From: an uncultured Bacilli bacterium
GTDB lineage: Bacteria; Bacillota_I; Bacilli_A; RFN20; CAG-449
DNA: 64,000 bases
Reading direction: 5' to 3'
Assembly (NCBI GenBank): GCA_944332075.1
Contig: CALVJL010000003.1
Coordinates: 84,086-148,085 of the forward strand
Shown here: piece after piece, positions 52,020 to 60,300 of the stretch
How positions within the stretch are numbered: the stretch's first letter is position 1
Layout: every line of letters starts with the position of its first letter
Made by a program: the position numbers and the translations under genes
Notes under the pieces: generated by a model
Seen by the model: the letters and a program-made list of their open reading frames with translations, nothing else
Database searches by the model: none
What the model was told of the DNA's origin: nothing

Positions 52020-55000
52020 TTAAGCCTCCATTTCTGTATTTTCTTCTTTATTTTCTTTAACAACGGTTAAGACGGTGATAACAGCTAAAGCGGCAGTAAG
52101 TACACCTAATCCAATATCAACACCGAGTAAAGTATTTTGCCACCAAGTTGTGCTATAAACCATATATGAGTTAGGTGTTAAACCGTTCATAACATTTCCT
52201 TGAGCAAAATTGTAAAGGAAGTATTTAATAGCGATTTGCATCTTGTATTGGAAAGTTGAATCTCCTTCAATTTCTCTCTTATTTTGTGACATGCTGCCGA
52301 TATTAGATGATTGATATGTGGCTGTACTACCTAAGCAAGTTCCGCCACCACCAAGTACGACAACTCTCCAGTTCATGTAATCGCCGCCATTAATCATATC
52401 TGTATTAATCCAGCCTGTGTATCCCCATTCATTACGGAGAATTTGTTCTTGTAATCCGGCATGTCCACCAACGAAAACTGTACCTGCTCTGTTAAATGCA
52501 GTCATAACACCCATAGCAGAGTTAGATTGCATACAGCCTTGGAAAGCTCTTAATTCGTTTTCACGAGCAGATTGTTCTGTAAAGAAAGTAGCTAATCCAG
52601 AACGATTAGATTCTTGTGAATTAAATGCTAAGTGTTTTGGTTCCATGTTCATGCCTTTAGACTTACCACCTTCACAGACAGCATCGCCTAAAACAGATGT
52701 AAGGACTGCATCTTCAGAATAATATTCGAAGTTACGTGCGCAATATGGAGTTCTATGTAAGTTGAGACCTGGAGCAAATTGTCCTTGAATATTCATCCAA
52801 ATGCCGTCATTACCAAACATTACGCCTTCTTCATAGACTAATTCTTCATTAAATGTTGCAGCTACTAATGGTTCGGTTGGCATTTGAGCAGCTGACCAAG
52901 TACCACAGGTATCTGATGTAGTTGTGTAATATGGGCTCCAAGATTTGTCTTCTGTCCATCTAGCAGCATAATTTGCAACTTGGTCTTGGACAATACCGAT
53001 AGGACCATCATTGTTATTTAACTCAGGTAAGTTAATTGATGGTAAAGGTTCAAAACCGTTACCGCCGTTTTCAATAAATGTCATGGCATCTTCTAGCGTG
53101 ATTTGTTCAACCATTTCTTGCCAAACAGGATCTGACAAATCTTTAACTCCAAGATATTTACCATCGCTGAGTTTGAGACCAGAAGCGATAGTAACACCGC
53201 TATCTTTGCCCCATGTAACCTCATAAGTATTATTATCAGTTAATGGATGAACGGTATTTTCAAGGCCAGCTGCCATTGATTCTGAAGGTACTAAATCAGT
53301 GACAGTTTCCCATCCCAATGACCAGTCAAAGCGTGTTGTATAAGTGACAACATCTTCTTCATAGAAATCATTAACATCAGATGCTTCTTCACCGACGAAA
53401 GCATTCTTAACATTGACATTTAATAATGCTTCAAGAGATTCTTGAGCTGACGTCGATACAGCATATGCCTTAGCATTAGTTGCAACAATTTCTTGTGAAG
53501 GATCTTCTGAAACTTTTACAAGTCCTTGAGTATGTCCTTGCTTAGCAAGAACGTTGTTTAAGGCAGCATGAGCACCATTACCAATTGCGAAATAGTAATC
53601 TCCGGCATCAACTCTCCAACCGCCATTACCATTATTGTATCCAGTATCATATGTTGCAAAATTCTTAACATCAAATTCGACAATAACTTCTTCAGAAGCA
53701 CCAAGTTGTAATACTTCAGTCTTACCAAATCCAACTAATTGGATACCAACTTTTTCAACGCCTTCTTCAACATATGGAGCTTGAACATATAATTGAACAG
53801 TATTCTTACCAGGTTCTGAACCAGTATTTTTAACAGTGACTTTTGCAGTTCCAAGTCCGGTTTTTGCATCAATGGCAATATCACCAAGAGTTTGAGTGAA
53901 AGTAGAATAGCTTAATCCATAACCAAATGGGAAAGTAACTTCATTTTCATATTTCCAAGCAGAACCTGTAGAAGAACCTTTTGTAGAATCAGCATTATTT
54001 CTAGCTAATACCAAATCATTGTAACGAGTCTCATAATATTTATATCCTTTATAAATACCTTCGTTTTCAATGATATACCAATCGTCTTTATTTCCATCAG
54101 CGTTTTCATCTTGGCCTTCAAATGTGATAACACCAAAATGTTGCATTGCTGGTGATGATTCTGTTTGAACTGCATATGTATCAACAAGTGATCCAGAAGG
54201 AGAAACTTCACCATTGAGGACTTGAGCTAAACCTCTAAATCCGTTAATGCCTGGAGTTCCAACCCACATAATCGCATCGATTCCATCATCATTGACGAGT
54301 TCTTCAATTTCCATTGGGTTTGAAGCATTAATTAAAACGACAACTTTACCATTACTATGTTGTTTTGCCACCTCAATAACTGCTTTTTCATAAGTAGATA
54401 AGCTTAATGGTCCAGATGTAAATGAATCACCTGGAGTCGAGCAGGTTTGTTCAGGATAGTAATCAGCAGCTTCAGAAGAGTCACGAGAAATGACAACAAC
54501 CGCTGTAGTATTGTCGGCGCTAGATAAAACTTCAGATGGATAAACGCTCATCGGAGCTTCACCAGATGGTGTTGACGCAGTATTTGAATAGATTGTTCCG
54601 AAAGCAGGGGATAAACCATGTCCGGTTTGACCAAATCCTCTTCTTAAATATTGACCTAAAGTCTCTGCTTTATCAGAATCACTAAATGAAGCATAGAAGT
54701 CAATCATGTCTTGGTTCAAAGTAAATCCACCAACATCCTTTAATGCCAATTCTAACGTCCAATTAGTTTGGCTTCCGTCTTGGGCGACAGTTGCTTGTGA
54801 ACCAATCATACCACCTTGTGTAGGATAATGAGAATTTAATCCCCAAAGTGTTATAGTTTCAGATTTAGCTAAAGGAAGAGCTGCGCTATCATTAATTAAA
54901 TTATTTTTTAATAAAGTAACACCTTCACTAGCAATTTCTGTTGCCAAATCAACTTTCGCAGAAGTTAATTCTTCTAACTTAGAATAATCTGAGTTCCAAT

Positions 55001-55175
55001 AAATATAATCCTTTGGATTTTCACCAGCAGGTGTAACGAGTTGCCAGTTAGTTACACTGAGTTTACTGTTAATCCAAGAATTGTACGTGGATGCAATTTG
55101 CGTACCAACCATCAAGGCTCCAAATAAAGCACCTGATGTAGCCAATAGTCCACGCATTAGCTTTGATTTTCTCAT
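52020..55175 (-). CDS. Membrane-anchored GH3 glycosidase with inverted domains
   Basis: This 1051-residue enzyme has an N-terminal membrane helix (LLATSGALFGALMVGTQIA). It is followed by the GH3 C-domain (ASEGVTLLKNN ... ALPL), a fibronectin III-like domain (NTGSEPGKNTVQLYVQAP ... VGFGKTEVL), and only then the GH3 barrel (PGLNLHRTPYCARNFEYYSED, MEPKHLAFNSQESNR, GWINTDM with the nucleophile Asp near 926). A second TM helix (~1016-1040) and an acidic tail end the protein. The inverted order is known for one GH3 group. Anchoring at both ends suggests display on the outer face. Substrate is probably a beta-glucoside or beta-xyloside. A cre-like site lies in its promoter. Confidence 0.9.
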   Translation of the reverse strand: MRKSKLMRGLLATSGALFGALMVGTQIASTYNSWINSKLSVTNWQLVTPAGENPKDYIYWNSDYSKLEELTSAKVDLATEIASEGVTLLKNNLINDSAALPLAKSETITLWGLNSHYPTQGGMIGSQATVAQDGSQTNWTLELALKDVGGFTLNQDMIDFYASFSDSDKAETLGQYLRRGFGQTGHGLSPAFGTIYSNTASTPSGEAPMSVYPSEVLSSADNTTAVVVISRDSSEAADYYPEQTCSTPGDSFTSGPLSLSTYEKAVIEVAKQHSNGKVVVLINASNPMEIEELVNDDGIDAIMWVGTPGINGFRGLAQVLNGEVSPSGSLVDTYAVQTESSPAMQHFGVITFEGQDENADGNKDDWYIIENEGIYKGYKYYETRYNDLVLARNNADSTKGSSTGSAWKYENEVTFPFGYGLSYSTFTQTLGDIAIDAKTGLGTAKVTVKNTGSEPGKNTVQLYVQAPYVEEGVEKVGIQLVGFGKTEVLQLGASEEVIVEFDVKNFATYDTGYNNGNGGWRVDAGDYYFAIGNGAHAALNNVLAKQGHTQGLVKVSEDPSQEIVATNAKAYAVSTSAQESLEALLNVNVKNAFVGEEASDVNDFYEEDVVTYTTRFDWSLGWETVTDLVPSESMAAGLENTVHPLTDNNTYEVTWGKDSGVTIASGLKLSDGKYLGVKDLSDPVWQEMVEQITLEDAMTFIENGGNGFEPLPSINLPELNNNDGPIGIVQDQVANYAARWTEDKSWSPYYTTTSDTCGTWSAAQMPTEPLVAATFNEELVYEEGVMFGNDGIWMNIQGQFAPGLNLHRTPYCARNFEYYSEDAVLTSVLGDAVCEGGKSKGMNMEPKHLAFNSQESNRSGLATFFTEQSARENELRAFQGCMQSNSAMGVMTAFNRAGTVFVGGHAGLQEQILRNEWGYTGWINTDMINGGDYMNWRVVVLGGGGTCLGSTATYQSSNIGSMSQNKREIEGDSTFQYKMQIAIKYFLYNFAQGNVMNGLTPNSYMVYSTTWWQNTLLGVDIGLGVLTAALAVITVLTVVKENKEENTEMEA

Positions 55176-55277
55176 TTTTTACCCTCCAATATTCTGTGAG
55201 AAAACACAGATACTAATCACCAGTGAAGAAAAATTATACCTACCATTAATTTTCCTTTTGGTTCTTAATACATACGA

Positions 55278-55301
55278 ATTATAGCATGTAATCGCTTTCA
55301 A
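55278..55301 (-). promoter_or_regulatory. GH3 promoter, extended -10, overlapping a cre-like site
   Basis: On the minus strand -10 TATAAT (55278-55283) is preceded by TGC, an extended -10 motif. The -35 is weak. ATGTAATCGCTTTCAA (plus strand, 55286-55301) matches the cre consensus with one mismatch and overlaps the -10/-35 spacer. Confidence 0.6.
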
Positions 55302-55399
55302 CAAAACTTTTTGAAAAAATAATGAAAAAATTGTCTTATTTGAGCATATTTAATCATTTTTATATGGTAGCTTTTGAAAATCTCTTTCAAAATCAATAA

Positions 55400-55451
55400 C
55401 AGGTGTCTATATTTTTTTGAATATTAATTAGCAGATGTCTATATTTTTTGA
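55400..55451. repeat. Two direct repeats of about 20 bases
   Basis: AGGTGTCTATATTTTTTT (from 55401) and AGATGTCTATATTTTTT (from 55433) recur 32 bases apart with the same flanking bases (CA before, GA after). They lie between convergently spaced transcription units and have no assigned role; they could be binding sites or the worn ends of a mobile element. Confidence 0.6.
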
Positions 55452-55516
55452 GCAAACAAAAACATAACCTGTCGTTTTTTTGTCATATTTTGTATTTAAA
55501 ATAAATAATCTGAAAT

Positions 55517-56947
55517 CTAAGGTCTTAATGAAAAACTAATAAAATCAAAATGACCTTTACCAACAAATGTAAAATATAAAGATTTTACTCCAAAAAGATT
55601 TTCAGTTTCACCTTTAAAAACATTAATAGAGCGATTATTGATAATTAATATTTTTGTAATTATTTTCCCGTTTAAAGAATCTTTGACAATCATCACTCCA
55701 GTTGCTTTTCCTTTTATTGTGATATAAATATTCTTAAGTGAAATAAAACTAAAATAACGGAAACCTGCGGTATCTCCATCTGAAAAATTTGTTATCACCT
55801 GCTTCATTTCACTTTCAATCTTTCTTAAAACTAAGCGAGGATGTTTCTTTTTTTTCAATGCAGAATAAAAGTACGTGCCATTTTTTGAGAAAAGATGGCA
55901 AACTATACTTGTACTATATTTTCCTTCACCGCGAAGAGGATACTCATCGATACTTGATGATGTCATTCCAGATTGTAAGAATCTTCCATTTTCATCTATT
56001 AGAAGTTTTTCTGCACAAACTTGACGTGAAAAACTATTTCCATTTGTTTGCCGATGATAAAAAATATAATGCTTATCACCAATTGTCAATATGCTCCCAT
56101 GATTATTTCCGGGATAATTTAAGGCTTGACTATGGTTAATGCCTCCTAATCCAATATCACCATTGGAAATAAGTATGCCGCCGAATTCAAATCCGCGATC
56201 TGGATAATCAGAAATCGCATAGCATAATTCATCATTATTAATTGATGAGTAAACGAAATAATATTTATTATTAATTTTTCTTATTGAAGAGGCTTCGAAA
56301 AATTCATGGCCAGCGAATGATGTTCCTTCACTATTAAAAATTGTAGGTATACCAAGAAATTTTATATTTTTAATAGTGACCATGTCGTCATCAAGTTCAG
56401 CTACAATTGGACCATGTTTGGAAAATGGAGCACCATGAGCTAATAATTTAGGAAATGACTTAGGGCAGAAACCTGAATATAAATATATTTTTTCATCAAT
56501 TAGAATTGCTGGATCAAATTGAAAAATATCATTTTGCTTTTTACCAAGCAATTCTCCGTCAGCATGTTTAACATATCCAATAAATTCATATTTTCCTGCT
56601 GGTTTGTCACAAGAAGCTACCGATATAAGTCCATTTCCACCACAAAAATAGTATAAATAATATCTATCATCTTTTCCTTTTGCTACATCCGGTGCACCTA
56701 ATCCACAAAAAAGCGAAAACCTTTTACCATTAGGATCTTGGATTCTTTTGTAGATTATTCCCTCATATTTCCAAGACGATAAATCATTAACGTCTGCACT
56801 ATAACAAACATAGTCACCTAAGCAAAAAGTCCGACCATTATAGATATCATGGCTACCATACATATATATTCTGCCATCAAATATATGTACTTCAGGGTCA
56901 GGCAGAAATTCATTTTCTGGTAATAGAGGATTACTAATCTGTGTCAT
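55517..56947 (-). CDS. GH43-family glycosidase
   Basis: This 476-residue five-bladed beta-propeller enzyme shows the three GH43 acidic residues: Asp17 (FLPDPEVHIFDG), Asp145 (FQFDPAILID) and Glu218 (EFFEASSIRKINNKYYFVYSS). The C-terminal ~130 residues look like a beta-sandwich that could bind carbohydrate. The family contains beta-xylosidases, arabinofuranosidases and galactan-active enzymes, so exact activity is open. There is no signal peptide. It overlaps the upstream repeat-protein gene by 14 bases and therefore appears to be the last gene of the capsule control operon, an uncommon place. Confidence 0.88.
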   Translation of the reverse strand: MTQISNPLLPENEFLPDPEVHIFDGRIYMYGSHDIYNGRTFCLGDYVCYSADVNDLSSWKYEGIIYKRIQDPNGKRFSLFCGLGAPDVAKGKDDRYYLYYFCGGNGLISVASCDKPAGKYEFIGYVKHADGELLGKKQNDIFQFDPAILIDEKIYLYSGFCPKSFPKLLAHGAPFSKHGPIVAELDDDMVTIKNIKFLGIPTIFNSEGTSFAGHEFFEASSIRKINNKYYFVYSSINNDELCYAISDYPDRGFEFGGILISNGDIGLGGINHSQALNYPGNNHGSILTIGDKHYIFYHRQTNGNSFSRQVCAEKLLIDENGRFLQSGMTSSSIDEYPLRGEGKYSTSIVCHLFSKNGTYFYSALKKKKHPRLVLRKIESEMKQVITNFSDGDTAGFRYFSFISLKNIYITIKGKATGVMIVKDSLNGKIITKILIINNRSINVFKGETENLFGVKSLYFTFVGKGHFDFISFSLRP

Positions 56948-57818
56948 TTAATACCTTAAGAAATTTCTCAATAAGTTTCTCAATTTCAGCATAATCACTA
57001 TCACTAATACCAATTTTTTCAATACTATCAGGAATTTGATAATAACGTGATTTCACATAATGGAGCAAAACTTCAGCGATGACCTCAGAAGAAAATTCAT
57101 TATCAAATAATGAAAAAGGATAATTAACTGTTTCTAACTGTGATAAAAGTTCCTTAGTGTTATTAATAAGAGAAATATCTTCAGTTAACGAATCCAAATA
57201 TTTCACAGCAGAAACATATCCATTTTTATCAAAAGGGAGTTTCTGATTTAACGGATCAAAAACAAATTTATCTTTGCCCTTTGTAACATTGAACTTTTGC
57301 CCGACTTGCTGCTCAACAAGAATAATTAATAATAAAACCTTAATTTGATAAGAGTGATCATCAAGCAAAAACTTTTTAATGTATGATAAGTAATTACGAG
57401 CATTAAGCGATGAAAGATATTTAATAGCAGCTAAATTTGCAATCTTATCTGAACTTTGTAAATCATTAATCATCTCTTCTTCGCCATATTCACGGTGTTT
57501 CTTTAGATGAGAACTAATCTCATCGTAAAGGTCTTTTAAATAAAAATAAGTATTCGCATCGCCATAATCGCTATTAAGATATTGTTCACAGAGTTGTTTT
57601 GCTTTCGGATAATCATCTCGATAAAGATAATAATTTAGATGATGACGAATAAATCTATCGGCAGAATAAGATAGCAATTTATCTTTATTTAACTTAAAAA
57701 AAGCATCTAAGTCTTCAGATTCACCATACTGAACGATTAAATCAAAATAAGAAAAAAGCACCTCTGGATCTTCAGAGTGCGCTAATTTTTGTTTTTCTTC
57801 TAAAATTTTATTTTTCAT
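56934..57818 (-). CDS. Helical repeat protein, DUF3196/TPR-like
   Basis: This 294-residue all-helical acidic protein reads like TPR/solenoid repeats in its first half (PEVLFSYFDLIVQYGESEDL, DDYPKAKQLCEQYLNSDYGDANTYFYLKDLYDEI), followed by two further helical blocks. The size and style recall DUF3196 proteins of mycoplasmas, whose role is unknown; this is a tentative memory-based match. It overlaps the tyrosine phosphatase gene upstream by 4 bases and GH43 downstream by 14, so it is embedded in the capsule control operon and may be a scaffold protein there. Confidence 0.65.
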   Translation of the reverse strand: MKNKILEEKQKLAHSEDPEVLFSYFDLIVQYGESEDLDAFFKLNKDKLLSYSADRFIRHHLNYYLYRDDYPKAKQLCEQYLNSDYGDANTYFYLKDLYDEISSHLKKHREYGEEEMINDLQSSDKIANLAAIKYLSSLNARNYLSYIKKFLLDDHSYQIKVLLLIILVEQQVGQKFNVTKGKDKFVFDPLNQKLPFDKNGYVSAVKYLDSLTEDISLINNTKELLSQLETVNYPFSLFDNEFSSEVIAEVLLHYVKSRYYQIPDSIEKIGISDSDYAEIEKLIEKFLKVLNDTD

Positions 57819-58480
57819 AAATCTATTTTGTTAGAAATATGATATTTTTTCAATAACTTTTGGACTTGTTTTAGGTTTGGTTTGCGAATTGATAAATCAT
57901 GGCAATCAGAAGCCACAAAATCAACAAAGCCATTTTGCATCATGGTAATCGCTCTTTTATAAATTTCTTTCCCAAAGTCTTTTAAAAGAGATGATGTATT
58001 TATCTGCACTAAAATGCCACAAGATTTAATCTCATTAATATCGTCCATCGTAAGATATAAATATCTTTCAGGATGGGCTAATATCACCTTATACCCTTTA
58101 GTGACCATCATGTATAATTTATCAACAATTCGATAATGAGGAGAATGAAACGGAAATTCTACTAGCAAATACTTTGAATTTGCCAAAGTGAAAACTTCAT
58201 TTCCATTTTCAATTCTCTGATACAAATTTTCGTTATACATAATTTCAGCCCCTAAATATGTCTTCAAAGGAAGTTCAGGACAATTAGAAATTAAAAGATG
58301 ATATTGGGCTTTTATTTTTTCCTTTTTTTCTTCTGAATTTGAGTCGTACATAAAATGAGGTGTGAACATTACCTGTTCAACACCATTTTGAACCTCAAGT
58401 TCTAACATTTTAATCGACATCTCTAACGATTTAGATCCATCGTCGACTTGTGGAATTATGTGCGTGTGCAAATCAATCAT
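57815..58480 (-). CDS. PHP-type protein-tyrosine phosphatase (CpsB/YwqE)
   Basis: This 221-residue metal-dependent phosphatase has the PHP motifs MIDLHTHIIPQVDDGS, MFTPHFM, GAEI, LAHPERYLYL and SDCHD, which bind three metal ions. CpsB/YwqE dephosphorylates the adjacent BY-kinase and so tunes capsule chain length and output. It overlaps the kinase gene by 4 bases (ATGA), giving the standard co-polymerase, kinase, phosphatase order. Confidence 0.94.
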   Translation of the reverse strand: MIDLHTHIIPQVDDGSKSLEMSIKMLELEVQNGVEQVMFTPHFMYDSNSEEKKEKIKAQYHLLISNCPELPLKTYLGAEIMYNENLYQRIENGNEVFTLANSKYLLVEFPFHSPHYRIVDKLYMMVTKGYKVILAHPERYLYLTMDDINEIKSCGILVQINTSSLLKDFGKEIYKRAITMMQNGFVDFVASDCHDLSIRKPNLKQVQKLLKKYHISNKIDL

Positions 58481-59196
58481 TTATTTTTGCCATAACCATA
58501 AGAATAGTAATTATATCCATAAGCCTTCTTATCATGTTTCTTAACATGAGTAAGAACAACACCTGCAATATCTACATCAGCATTTCTTAAACGGCTTATA
58601 GTCTCATTAAATTCATTCTTTTTAGTGAATCCAGAATAACAAACAACAATATATTGATCAATTGTTCCAGAAACAGAAACCATATCAGAAGCCGCTAAAA
58701 CTGGAGGTGTATCAACAAAAATATAATCATATTTGTCTTTTACAGTTTCAAAAAGAGAATTTAGCTTATGAGACTGCAAAATTTTGTTTGGATATGGGGT
58801 ATGAGTTCCCGCAGTAATAACATCAAGATTGTTAATTTTTGTATGATGAATAGCAGTTTCCAAATCACATTTGTCCAAGCAATAATCAGTGATACCATTA
58901 GAATTTGGCATTTTGAAAAAATAATGAATAGTAGGTCTTCTTAAATCCAAGTCAATAATTAAGACTTTATTATCTGAATTTGCATATACTTGTGCTATAT
59001 TAACACAAGTCGATGATTTTCCTTCACCAGGAGTCGTTGAAGTGATAGCAAAGAATTTTTTCTTTTGGTCAACAGAAGCAAAATCGAGATTAATTTGAAT
59101 ATCAGCATAATTTTGATAGGCATGCGTGTTAGGAGCTACTAAAACTTCTCCACGATTCATTTTTGCCTTTTTCTTTTTAAATAAATTACTTAGCAT
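58477..59196 (-). CDS. Bacterial tyrosine kinase (CpsD/YwqD-like)
   Basis: This 239-residue BY-kinase has Walker A TSTTPGEGKSST, Walker A' VLIIDLDLRRP and Walker B YIFVDTPP, and ends in a tyrosine-rich cluster (AYGYNYYSYGYG) that is the usual autophosphorylation site. In Firmicutes it needs the C-terminal cytoplasmic tail of the co-polymerase to be active. The ATG at 59196 is chosen because GGAGG lies about 8 bases before it; the frame is open 10 codons further. It overlaps the co-polymerase gene by 11 bases. Confidence 0.93.
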   Translation of the reverse strand: MLSNLFKKKKAKMNRGEVLVAPNTHAYQNYADIQINLDFASVDQKKKFFAITSTTPGEGKSSTCVNIAQVYANSDNKVLIIDLDLRRPTIHYFFKMPNSNGITDYCLDKCDLETAIHHTKINNLDVITAGTHTPYPNKILQSHKLNSLFETVKDKYDYIFVDTPPVLAASDMVSVSGTIDQYIVVCYSGFTKKNEFNETISRLRNADVDIAGVVLTHVKKHDKKAYGYNYYSYGYGKNK

Positions 59197-59971
59197 GCTT
59201 TTCACCTCCGATATCTTCTTTTTCATCTAATAAATCAGGGATGATTCCGATGACTTTTAACTTATACTTATCTTCAATATATTTTGGTGAACTAACAGTA
59301 TTGTCCAATGCTTCTCTAACAAAGGCATAAATAACTCCAATAACAAGGCCACCAACAATACCGATTAATCCAAATAATGTCTTGCTTGCGCTAACTTTTT
59401 CGCATTCACAAGTTGTTCCATCACCATAGTTAGGTCCTTGTGAAGCAATTGTAATCATATCTTTAAACATTGTGAATCGAGAATCACTTGAAGAAATATC
59501 TTGCGCGGCAATAATTAAATTTTCTAAAACAATTCTTGAAATATTTTCGGCACCAGATGTATAAGAGATAACGATACAAACAGTAGTATCAGTTGAAGTT
59601 GAAGTACCAATATTTTCAATAATCTCAAGATAATCTAATTCGGTGCCTGGTAGTAAATTTTTATCATCAATCAAACTTATAGTTTCTTTAGCTACAGCTG
59701 GATCTGTAATAAAATCTTTAAAAGTATCAATGATTCGTAAAGATTCAACAATTTGATTGGATGGATCAGAAGAATCACCACCAATATTATTTAAGAGGTA
59801 AACTCTTTGAGTAGCCTCATATGAAGGCTTTAAAATGAATGCTGTTCCGACGCCGATAGCAAATCCAGCGACAATAAATATTATTAAAGCAATTAAATGT
59901 ACTCTTAAAATATGAAAGATATCCATTAATGATAATCCTTCTTCTTGGGTTTGGATGTTTTCGTTTTCCAT
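59186..59971 (-). CDS. Wzz/YveK-type polysaccharide co-polymerase and kinase activator
   Basis: This 261-residue membrane protein has a short cytoplasmic N-terminus, TM1 (VHLIALIIFIVAGFAIGVGTAFIL), an extracellular Wzz-like domain and TM2 (ASKTLFGLIGIVGGLVIGVIYAFV) followed by a ~40-residue cytoplasmic tail. Such proteins set polysaccharide chain length and activate the partner BY-kinase encoded next. The extracellular part has a Ser/Thr/Asp-rich segment. It is the first gene of the operon, with GGAG before the ATG and a good promoter upstream. Confidence 0.9.
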   Translation of the reverse strand: MENENIQTQEEGLSLMDIFHILRVHLIALIIFIVAGFAIGVGTAFILKPSYEATQRVYLLNNIGGDSSDPSNQIVESLRIIDTFKDFITDPAVAKETISLIDDKNLLPGTELDYLEIIENIGTSTSTDTTVCIVISYTSGAENISRIVLENLIIAAQDISSSDSRFTMFKDMITIASQGPNYGDGTTCECEKVSASKTLFGLIGIVGGLVIGVIYAFVREALDNTVSSPKYIEDKYKLKVIGIIPDLLDEKEDIGGEKHAK

Positions 59972-59995
59972 ATTGCTCCTTTCCTTTTCTATTTC

Positions 59996-60024
59996 AGTAT
60001 AACCATATCGCTATATACTTGCAA
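59996..60024 (-). promoter_or_regulatory. Promoter of the capsule control operon
   Basis: -35 TTGCAA (60019-60024) and -10 TATACT (59996-60001) are 17 bases apart on the minus strand, close to consensus, 25 bases before the Wzz-like ATG. Confidence 0.75.
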
Positions 60025-60025
60025 G

Positions 60026-60094
60026 AACGCAATATCGTATTAAAAAAATAATTTTTTATGAATTTTATATTATTTTTGTTATTTATATTGCGTT
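60026..60094. repeat. Separated inverted repeat upstream of the capsule promoter
   Basis: AACGCAATAT (60026-60035) and ATATTGCGTT (60085-60094) are perfect 10-bp inverted copies 49 bases apart, directly upstream of the -35 box. They could be paired operator half-sites. The rest of the 60095-60300 gap is AT-rich with no gene or RNA that I can see. Confidence 0.5.
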
Positions 60095-60300
60095 AATATT
60101 TCAATAATATGACATTAAATCAAAATTTGTTAAATTGCTGAATATATATTTTGCTAATGTAAACTATAGCAAATCTTAGTTTTCTTTATATATAAATTAC
60201 AATTTATTATTTTAATGGCTATATAATAATTTAAATATTGATATCTTTTATATTCTTTTTACCACATTTAAGTAAAGAAAATAATTACACATCATAATAA

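Larger units (their letters stand above)
55176..55516. other. 341-base gene-free region with GH3 promoter and repeats
   Basis: This gap between the GH43 and GH3 genes holds the GH3 promoter with a cre-like site (55278-55301), a perfect inverted repeat TTTTGAAA/TTTCAAAA (55372-55392), and a pair of direct repeats (55400-55451). I see no open frame or RNA gene. Confidence 0.6.

Noticed and set aside
55400..55451. CRISPR array
   Set aside because: There are only two imperfect repeats with a short AT-rich gap and no cas genes in the window.
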